NCBI GenBank assembly: GCA_900754525.1
Contig: CAAEDE010000063.1
Coordinates: 1-6,530 of the forward strand
Source: an uncultured Collinsella sp.
GTDB taxonomy: Bacteria > Actinomycetota > Coriobacteriia > Coriobacteriales > Coriobacteriaceae
DNA length: 6,530 nt
Direction: 5' to 3'
Below are positions 1 to 4,421 of this stretch, one piece after another (the first letter of the stretch is position 1; each line of letters starts with the position of its first letter). Position numbers and translations under genes: made by a program. The notes under the pieces are model-generated. The model was not told where the DNA came from, did no database searches, and saw only the letters and a list, made by a program, of their open reading frames with translations.

Positions 1-190
1 CGAACTTGTCGGCGAAGCGCTGGACGCGTCCACCGGTGTCGACGAACTTCTGCTGGCCGGTGTAGAACGGGTGGCACTCGTTGCAAAGTTCGACCTTCAT
101 CTCGGACACGGTAGCGTGCGTCTTGAAGGTGTTGCCGCAGGAGCACGTCACCGTGCACTCGACATACTGGGGATGGATACCCTGCTTCAT
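1..190 (-). CDS. rpmE: 50S ribosomal protein L31, zinc-binding type (3' end cut by window)
   Basis: L31 is a small protein of the large ribosomal subunit that helps bridge the 50S and 30S subunits. The start codon is at 190 and 63 residues are visible, beginning MKQGIHPQY. The usual length is about 66-75, so only the last few residues and the stop lie outside the window. The four zinc ligands of the zinc-ribbon (C+) form are all present: C16 and C18 (CSC), and C36 and C39 (CNEC). The family hallmarks HPFYTG and GGRVQRF follow. An SD sequence AGGAG (198-202) lies 7 nt before the ATG. Having all four cysteines marks this as the zinc-replete paralogue rather than the cysteine-less type induced in zinc starvation. 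The gene is divergent from the ACT-domain gene and has its own promoter and structured leader. Identification is secure. Confidence 0.97.
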   Translation of the reverse strand, partial: MKQGIHPQYVECTVTCSCGNTFKTHATVSEMKVELCNECHPFYTGQQKFVDTGGRVQRFADKF

Positions 191-196
191 GGTAGG

Positions 197-268
197 ACTC
201 CTTATTGGTCAGGCGCTGGTTACCGATCAGCGCATAAGGCGTCTTGGTTTCCGACCAAGACAACAAAC
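197..268 (-). promoter_or_regulatory. Structured rpmE 5' leader, candidate L31 autoregulatory RNA
   Basis: Read on the minus strand, the leader holds a perfect 8-bp hairpin (GTCTTGGT at 261-254 with ACCAAGAC at 248-241, 5-nt loop). A second stem follows at once: CCTTAT (239-234) pairs with ATAAGG (205-200), enclosing GCGCTG/CAGCGC (233-228 with 218-213) and leaving a 7-nt bulge. ATAAGG overlaps the SD AGGAG (202-198), so this fold would hide the ribosome-binding site. TTGGTC of the first hairpin can also pair with GACCAA (210-205) just before the SD, giving a possible alternative fold. L31 leader RNAs, including a coriobacterial class, have been reported from comparative genomics. Membership of that class is inferred here from position and shape. 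Confidence 0.6.
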
Positions 269-274
269 TCGGCT

Positions 275-303
275 ATGGTACCACGGCGCCGTGCGTCCCA
301 CAA
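275..303 (-). promoter_or_regulatory. Probable rpmE promoter
   Basis: On the minus strand, TTGTGG (303-298) and TACCAT (280-275) are separated by exactly 17 bp. They match the sigma-70-type consensus at 3 of 6 and 4 of 6 positions. Transcription would begin near 268, just before the leader hairpins, giving a leader of about 78 nt. Confidence 0.5.
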
Positions 304-473
304 AAGGTTCACGGTCTTTGCACCGGAGCGCACGGGCGCATCTGCCTGATCGCGGAGCCAACAGGAACCGCCTGAGCTGTCCAGGGTGCCAAAAATACAC
401 CCCGCGAGACAAGCACTCCATGTTGCAGACGTGTAACGCTGCAGCAAAGGTGCCCCTTTTGGCGCCAGACAGG
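304..473. other. Non-coding spacer between divergent rpmE and ACT gene
   Basis: I see no credible gene here: open frames on either strand have no family resemblance and no ribosome-binding site. Only small hairpins are visible: GGGTG/CACCC (384-388 with 398-402), GTTGCAG/CTGCAGC (422-428 with 439-445, one G-U pair) and GGTGCC/GGCGCC (449-454 with 461-466). None is followed by a T-tract and I assign no function. The GTCCC repeats found in other spacers of the window are absent here. Confidence 0.5.
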
Positions 474-479
474 TACAAT
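474..479 (+). promoter_or_regulatory. Possible -10 element for the ACT gene and gltA
   Basis: TACAAT matches the -10 consensus at 5 of 6 positions and lies 61 nt before the ACT start codon. No good -35 element sits 16-18 bp upstream (TGCCCC at 17 bp), and there is no extended -10 TG. This is a weak single-element call. Confidence 0.35.
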
Positions 480-540
480 GATGAACGCTGTACCGTAGCG
501 GAGCGCACCCGCGCGCCGCAACCACGCGAAAGGGTTTCCC

Positions 541-828
541 ATGGCCGAGATCTCGTCCTCCCGTATCGTCATCACCGTCCTTGGCAAGAACCGCCCCGGC
601 ATCGTCGCCGGCGTCACCCGTGTCCTGGGCGAGGCCAACGTCGACATCCGCGACATCACGCAGTCCATTATCGAGGACATCTTCACCATGACCATGCTGG
701 CCGATACCGCCGAGTCCAAGCTCGACTTCGCCGAGCTGCAGAAGGCCTTGGCCGAGGCCGGCGAGCTTTCGGGCGTCAACGTGTCCATCCAGCGCGAGGA
801 CGTCTTCAACTTTATGTACCGCCTGTAG
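541..828 (+). CDS. Small ACT-domain protein, UPF0237 family
   Basis: This 95-residue protein is a single ACT domain, a fold that usually binds amino acids or other small ligands at dimer interfaces. The first strand and the turn GKNRPGIVAGV (residues 15-25) are typical of ACT domains. The middle (VDIRDITQSI, then FTMTMLAD) and the C-terminal VSIQREDVFNFMYRL match my recollection of the UPF0237 family, whose members are about 90 residues long. A weak SD (AAAGGG, 529-534) lies 6 nt before the ATG, and the domain begins almost at the start codon. There is no signal peptide or membrane segment, so it is cytosolic. Family members are often followed by a PFL/UPF0210 (DUF711) gene. Here the next gene, 77 nt on in the same direction and without a visible terminator between, is citrate synthase. 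The ligand and function are unknown; co-regulation with gltA is inference. Confidence 0.85.
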   Translation: MAEISSSRIVITVLGKNRPGIVAGVTRVLGEANVDIRDITQSIIEDIFTMTMLADTAESKLDFAELQKALAEAGELSGVNVSIQREDVFNFMYRL

Positions 829-905
829 CGAGCAAGCCGCTGGGGATAGCCTGACGCGCGCATGCCCATGCAAGCCACCCCGATGCGGCCCGGAGAGGAG
901 CGCGC

Positions 906-2324
906 ATGGCCTACGACGCCAAGAAAATCTATTACCGCTTCGATGACCACTTGAGCCGCCTGGTTCTGGATTACGAAGCAAGCCGCCAGATTTCGCCTGA
1001 GAGCGAAAGCCTCTACCACGGCCTGCCGACCGACCCTTATGACGAGGGCCTGTTTGTCGAGCACAATGTCAAGCGCGGCCTGCGCAATGCCGACGGCTCG
1101 GGCGTGGTCGCGGGCCTCACTCGCATCTCGGATGTGCACGGCTACAACAAGGTCGACGGAAAGGTCGTGCCCGATCAGGGCAAGCTCACGCTTCGCGGCT
1201 ACAGCATCGAAGACCTGGTCAACAATGCCCAGGCCGAGAATCGCTACGGCTACGAGGAAGTCGCCTATCTGCTTATCACGGGTTCGCTGCCCAACAAGAA
1301 AGAGCTCGACGGCTTTTGCGAGCGCCTGGGCGCCTTTAGACATCTGAGCGACGAGTACGTCAAAGAGTTCCCTATGACCACGGTGTCGTCGAGCATCATG
1401 AACGTGCTCCAGCGCGCCGTGCTGCTGCTCTACGCCTTCGACGCCGAGCCCGACGTAATTACGCCCGAGCACGAAATCGACGTCGCCATTTCCATGCTCG
1501 CACGTCTCCCGCGCATTGCCGCCTTCGCACACATGGCCTCGGTCGCCAAGCTTCGCGGCTCCGAGGTTCACGTGCCGCACCCCACGCCCGGCCTCTCCAC
1601 CGCCGAGACCATCCTACAGGTCCTGCGCGGCGGCATGGCGTTCACCCGCGATGAGGCGATGCTGCTCGACGTGATGCTCATGCTGCATGCCGAGCACGGC
1701 GGCGGCAACAACTCTACCTTCGCTTGCCGCGTGCTGTCGTCTTCGGCCACCGATCCGTATTCCGCCTACGCCGCGGCTATCGGCTCGCTCAAGGGCCCGC
1801 GCCACGGCGGTGCCAATGCCAAGGTCGTGTCCATGCACGAGGACATCCGCGCGCATGTCTCCAACTGGGAGGACGAGGACGAGGTCGCGGCCTACCTGGG
1901 CAAGATCCTCGACAAGCAGGCCTTCGACGGCACGGGCCTCATCTACGGCATGGGCCACGCCGTCTATACGCTCAGCGACCCGCGCGCCGAGGTCTGCCGC
2001 CGTTACGCGCGCTCGCTGGCAGCCAAGAAGGACTTGGGCGAAGAGTTCGCACTCATCGAGCGCATCGAGCGCCTGGCACCCCAGGTCATGCGCGACCACG
2101 GCATGACCAAGCCCATCTGCGCCAACATCGACCTGTACACGGGCTTTATCTATAAGATGCTCGGCGTGCCCGAGACGCTCTTTACGCCGCTGTTCGCCGT
2201 CGCCCGCATGGCCGGCTGGTCTGCGCACCGCATGGAAGAGCTCTTCTGCGCGCACCGCATCATCCGTCCCGCGTATCGCCCGGTTATCGAGCCGCTGGAG
2301 TACAAGCCGCTCGCCGATCGTTAG
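906..2324 (+). CDS. gltA: Citrate synthase (citrate/2-methylcitrate synthase family)
   Basis: It condenses oxaloacetate with acetyl-CoA to give citrate and CoA in the cytosol; in an anaerobe this most likely feeds 2-oxoglutarate and glutamate synthesis. The 472-residue protein has the family's active-site residues: H264 in HAEHGGGNNSTF, H300 in GPRHGGAN and D409 in ANIDLYTG, equivalent to the catalytic His, His and Asp of pig citrate synthase. H351 and R360 in GMGHAVYTLSDPRA and the R451/R454 region (RIIRP) fit substrate binding. An N-terminal extension of about 60 residues precedes the core, and VKRGLRNADGSGVVAGLTRI is typical of the 450-470-residue clostridial and coriobacterial type. The SD AGGAG (896-900) lies 5 nt before the ATG. 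A hairpin terminator follows the stop. Use of propionyl-CoA (2-methylcitrate synthase) cannot be ruled out, but no prp genes are in the window. Confidence 0.95.
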   Translation: MAYDAKKIYYRFDDHLSRLVLDYEASRQISPESESLYHGLPTDPYDEGLFVEHNVKRGLRNADGSGVVAGLTRISDVHGYNKVDGKVVPDQGKLTLRGYSIEDLVNNAQAENRYGYEEVAYLLITGSLPNKKELDGFCERLGAFRHLSDEYVKEFPMTTVSSSIMNVLQRAVLLLYAFDAEPDVITPEHEIDVAISMLARLPRIAAFAHMASVAKLRGSEVHVPHPTPGLSTAETILQVLRGGMAFTRDEAMLLDVMLMLHAEHGGGNNSTFACRVLSSSATDPYSAYAAAIGSLKGPRHGGANAKVVSMHEDIRAHVSNWEDEDEVAAYLGKILDKQAFDGTGLIYGMGHAVYTLSDPRAEVCRRYARSLAAKKDLGEEFALIERIERLAPQVMRDHGMTKPICANIDLYTGFIYKMLGVPETLFTPLFAVARMAGWSAHRMEELFCAHRIIRPAYRPVIEPLEYKPLADR

Positions 2325-2348
2325 GACGCAGACCGTTATAGAACCCGA

Positions 2349-2386
2349 GCGTGGCCAGGGCATCACCGCCCTCGGCCACGCTTTTT
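2349..2386 (+). terminator. Intrinsic terminator of gltA
   Basis: GCGTGGCC (2349-2356) pairs with GGCCACGC (2374-2381), and AGGGC (2357-2361) continues with GCCCT (2368-2372). This gives 13 bp with one bulged C (2373) and a 6-nt loop, followed by TTTTT (2382-2386). It begins 24 nt after the gltA stop and ends 25 nt before the next start codon. Confidence 0.9.
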
Positions 2387-2397
2387 ATGCCAGTAGA

Positions 2398-2402
2398 AAG
2401 GA
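2398..2402 (+). promoter_or_regulatory. Ribosome-binding site that fixes the HAD start at 2412
   Basis: AAGGA lies 9 nt before the ATG at 2412 but directly touches the in-frame TTG at 2403, so translation must begin at the ATG. Confidence 0.75.
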
Positions 2403-2411
2403 TTGCAGCGA

Positions 2412-3254
2412 ATGATTGTGTTTTCCGATATGGATGGAACGCTGCTGACGAGTGATAAGCAGATGAGCGACGCCACCTGGGTAATGCTCGACGAACTCGC
2501 TCGACGTGGGATTGAGTTTGTGCCCTGCACGGGGCGTCCTCTGTCGGGCATCTTTGAGCCCATCCTCGCCCATCCCGCCGTACACTACGCGGTCTACGCC
2601 AACGGTGCCAGCGTCTGGCAGCTCGACGACGTTGTGCCCACCGATGTCTCGCGTGCCACGCGCATTTTGAGCCGACCGCTCGACCGCGCCATCGCCCACC
2701 GCGTCCATAGCATTGCAGCCGGCCACGATGTGACCTTCGATATCTTTGCGGACGGGCAGTGCTTCCTCCCCCGCTCGCTCTACACGCGCCTGGACGAATT
2801 CTGCGGCGGCGACCCCCACATCGCGGCTTCGCTTAAGCGCACACGAACACCGATCGACATGGATATCGACAGCAAGATCGACGAGGTCGAGACGCTCGAA
2901 CGCATCGCCATGTACTGGCACGACCCGGCCGATCACGACGCCATCGCGGCGGCGCTCGACACGCTCGGAGGCATTGAGGTCACGCGTTCTTACACCATGA
3001 ATATCGAGGTCATGGGTAAGGGCGCCACCAAGGGAACGGCCCTCACGTGGCTATGTGAGCATCTGGGCGAGCGTCTCGCCGACGCCTGGGCGTTCGGCGA
3101 CAACATCAACGACATCCCCATGCTGCAGGCAGCGGGCCACGGCATGGCAATGATCAACGCCGAGCTCGAAGACCGCGAGGCCGCCGGCGCTATCACCGAA
3201 TACGACAACGACCACGACGGCGTCGCCCGCACCATCATGGCCACCCTCGCCTAG
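2412..3254 (+). CDS. Cof-type HAD-IIB family hydrolase
   Basis: This 280-residue cytosolic protein belongs to the Cof/HAD-IIB family, Mg2+-dependent phosphatases acting on sugar phosphates, nucleotide cofactors and similar small phosphate esters. All four HAD motifs are present: motif I DMDGTLL with nucleophile D6 and acid/base D8; motif II T40 in CTGR; motif III lysine at K203 or K207 in GKGATKG; motif IV GDNIND (229-234) supplying the Mg2+ ligands. Residues of about 80-195 form the C2-type cap that sets substrate choice. Length is normal for the family. It begins 25 nt after the gltA terminator, so it either depends on read-through or has a promoter overlapping that region. It converges on a second Cof-type gene, but the two proteins are similar only around the motifs, so they are not a recent duplication. 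The substrate cannot be predicted. Confidence 0.9.
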   Translation: MIVFSDMDGTLLTSDKQMSDATWVMLDELARRGIEFVPCTGRPLSGIFEPILAHPAVHYAVYANGASVWQLDDVVPTDVSRATRILSRPLDRAIAHRVHSIAAGHDVTFDIFADGQCFLPRSLYTRLDEFCGGDPHIAASLKRTRTPIDMDIDSKIDEVETLERIAMYWHDPADHDAIAAALDTLGGIEVTRSYTMNIEVMGKGATKGTALTWLCEHLGERLADAWAFGDNINDIPMLQAAGHGMAMINAELEDREAAGAITEYDNDHDGVARTIMATLA

Positions 3255-3270
3255 CAGCAGCAACCCGACA

Positions 3271-3351
3271 GGGTAGCTAATTTGGGACGGGGCTATTTTA
3301 GCTACCCCATAAGCGGGTAGCTAAAATAGCCCCGTCCCAAATTAGCTACCC
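3271..3351. repeat. Perfect 37-bp inverted repeat between convergent genes
   Basis: The arm at 3271-3307 and the arm at 3315-3351 are exact reverse complements over 37 bp, separated by the 7-nt loop 3308-3314. Each arm also starts with GGGTAGCTAA or its AAAA variant and ends TTAGCTACCC, so each can fold on itself, and the GGGTAGCTA motif occurs four times in all. The centre of each arm holds GGGACGGGG or its complement. It begins 16 nt after one HAD stop codon. There is no T-tract on either side, so it is not a standard intrinsic terminator, though RNA from either strand would form a very strong hairpin and probable RNase III substrate. No flanking target-site duplication is visible. Confidence 0.95.
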
Positions 3352-3363
3352 CCGGAAAACCGC

Positions 3364-3412
3364 AAGGACTGTCCCCCACTGCCGGCAGAAAAGGAACGTC
3401 CCCATCTGCCGG
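3364..3412 (+). repeat. 27-bp-spaced GTCCCC-core repeat pair, CTGCCGG type
   Basis: Unit 1 is the core AAGGACTGTCCCC (3364-3376) followed by the palindrome CTGCCGGCAG (3379-3388). Unit 2 is AAGGAACGTCCCC (3391-3403) followed by CTGCCGG (3406-3412). Cores and palindromes both recur at 27 bp. CCGGCAG (3382-3388) can pair with CTGCCGG (3406-3412). The element ends 1 nt from the stop codon of the minus-strand HAD gene, so it forms the start of that gene's 3' untranslated region. The same architecture recurs after ade. Confidence 0.8.
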
Positions 3413-3413
3413 A

Positions 3414-4208
3414 TTAGGAGAGACTCTCCAGCACGCGACGGAGCTCATGCTGAACGGCGTGGTCGCGGTTGCAGCCTACGACGCGATCGGCCACCGCCTT
3501 GAGCGCGGGGCGCGCGTTTTCCATCGCGCAGCCTGTGCCGACAAAGCGAATGATCTCGTAGTCGTTCATCGAGTCGCCAAACGCCATGACCTCGTCGCGT
3601 CCAATGCCGTAATGCTCCGCGAGCTGCGCGATACCCGAGGCCTTCGACACACCGGGCTGCATGGCATCGATCCACGCGTTGCCCGAAGGCGCAAAAGTAA
3701 AGAGCTGACCAAGTTCGCGCTGTAGCACGTATGCACTGTCCATAACCGCACTGTCGTCGCAAAAGATACTCGCTTTGATGATATTTACGCTGGGATCGGG
3801 CAGCTCCCAAATGCGCTCGGCATTGGGAAGGTCCTTATCGACCTCACGCACGAACTTGCACTCGTCATCGAGCAGGAAGGACTTGGTTCGGTCAAAGAGC
3901 GCAAGATGCAGATTGGGAAACGTCCTGACGGCTTGGGCGAGCCTTCGAATCGCCAGGTGGGAATACACCTCACGGTCTACCATCTTACCGTCGGCGTAGA
4001 CCTGGGCGCCGTTAGCGGCGACAAAGTCCATCTTGTCACGAACGGGCGCAAAGAACTCGCACAGGCGATCGTAGCGACGACCTGACGATGCGGCGAAATG
4101 CACGCCATGCTCGTGTAGCGCCAGAATCAGTTCGTAGGTCTCGGGAGGCACCTGGCCGTTTTCGTCAAGCAGTGTGCCGTCCATATCGGATGCAATCAGT
4201 TTAAACAT
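3414..4208 (-). CDS. Cof-type HAD-IIB family hydrolase
   Basis: A 264-residue HAD-IIB phosphatase beginning MFKLIASDMDGTLLDENG. Motif I gives D8 (nucleophile) and D10; motif II is S42 in SSGR; the motif III lysine is K189 in GVSKASGI, the usual form for this family; motif IV is GDSMND (211-216). The cap domain runs from about residue 80 to 185. The length is typical, and the protein is cytosolic with no signal peptide or membrane segment. The start at 4208 is supported by GGGAG (4220-4216) 7 nt upstream. That SD lies inside a long hairpin. The gene follows ade on the same strand after 206 nt but appears to have its own promoter at 4279-4307. Likely substrates are sugar phosphates or cofactor phosphates such as FMN or PLP; the sequence does not say which. 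Confidence 0.92.
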   Translation of the reverse strand: MFKLIASDMDGTLLDENGQVPPETYELILALHEHGVHFAASSGRRYDRLCEFFAPVRDKMDFVAANGAQVYADGKMVDREVYSHLAIRRLAQAVRTFPNLHLALFDRTKSFLLDDECKFVREVDKDLPNAERIWELPDPSVNIIKASIFCDDSAVMDSAYVLQRELGQLFTFAPSGNAWIDAMQPGVSKASGIAQLAEHYGIGRDEVMAFGDSMNDYEIIRFVGTGCAMENARPALKAVADRVVGCNRDHAVQHELRRVLESLS

Positions 4209-4213
4209 AGAAA

Positions 4214-4275
4214 AGCTCCCTTCGGGCTTGTTGGAATCGAACGCGTATCCGATTCCAACGTACCCAAAGGGAGCT
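4214..4275 (-). promoter_or_regulatory. Long leader hairpin masking the SD of the second HAD gene
   Basis: On the minus strand, AGCTCCCTT (4275-4267) pairs with AAGGGAGCT (4222-4214). A T-G pair and GGG/CCC extend this to 13 bp. After a short internal loop, GTTGGAATCG and CGATTCCAAC (4259-4250 with 4239-4230) add 10 perfect bp, closed by a 10-nt loop. The 3' arm contains the SD GGGAG, and TTTTCT runs directly into the start codon. It therefore looks both like an SD-masking leader and like an intrinsic terminator that could end transcripts coming from ade. The fold is plain in the sequence; the function is inference. Confidence 0.7.
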
Positions 4276-4278
4276 CAA

Positions 4279-4307
4279 ATAAGACTCCGCGGGCGTAAAC
4301 GTTACAA
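4279..4307 (-). promoter_or_regulatory. Candidate promoter of the second HAD gene
   Basis: On the minus strand, TTGTAA (4307-4302) and TCTTAT (4284-4279) are exactly 17 bp apart, each matching consensus at 4 of 6 positions. Transcription would begin near 4272, within the first bases of the leader hairpin. Confidence 0.45.
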
Positions 4308-4342
4308 GGACCTGGCAAATAGCTCACACATGCCAGAGGTCC
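4308..4342 (-). repeat. Stem-loop downstream of ade
   Basis: GGACC TGGCA (4308-4317) pairs with TGCCA GA GGTCC (4331-4342), forming 10 bp with a 2-nt bulge and a 13-nt loop. On the minus strand it is followed by TTGTAACGTTT, only a weak T-tract, so it is at best a poor terminator for ade. It abuts the candidate -35 element of the next gene. Confidence 0.5.
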
Positions 4343-4370
4343 TACGGTCGCGGCGTCAAGCAGCCCGCCA

Positions 4371-4421
4371 AAGAGTGTCCCCGATGACTAGTCGTTTAAG
4401 AACGTCCCCGATGACTAGTCG
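4371..4421 (+). repeat. 27-bp-spaced GTCCCC-core repeat pair, GACTAGTC type
   Basis: The 18-bp unit GTCCCCGATGACTAGTCG occurs exactly at 4377-4394 and 4404-4421, a 27-bp period. Each is preceded by AAGAGT or AAGAAC, giving cores AAGAGTGTCCCC and AAGAACGTCCCC. GACTAGTC is an 8-bp palindrome. The second unit overlaps the end of ade and contains its stop codon (TAG read on the minus strand at 4417-4415). The layout matches the element at 3364-3412 with a different palindrome. Confidence 0.9.

Noticed and set aside
81..854. Plus-strand open frame over rpmE and the ACT gene
   Set aside because: It runs antisense to rpmE, across the spacer and out of frame with the ACT gene, and has an arginine-rich shadow composition.
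309..1580. Long minus-strand open frames opposite the ACT gene and gltA (also 220-981 and 1614-2366)
   Set aside because: These are complements of well-supported genes with no family resemblance and no ribosome-binding site.
2403..2411. In-frame TTG upstream start for the first HAD gene
   Set aside because: The SD AAGGA touches the TTG directly, while the ATG at 2412 has proper spacing and begins right at the family's N-terminus.
3271..3351. Bidirectional intrinsic terminator
   Set aside because: Neither side of the stem is followed by a T-tract and the stem is far longer than terminators require; reduced read-through remains possible.
4230..4259. tRNA T-arm remnant or attachment site (minus strand reads GTTCGATTCC)
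   Set aside because: The resemblance is confined to the loop and 3' arm of the leader hairpin. There is no acceptor, anticodon or D arm and no integrase nearby.
4377..4421. Minimal CRISPR array from the 18-bp direct repeat
   Set aside because: There are only two units with a 9-bp spacer and no cas genes, and the GTCCCC core recurs elsewhere in the window with other palindromes.
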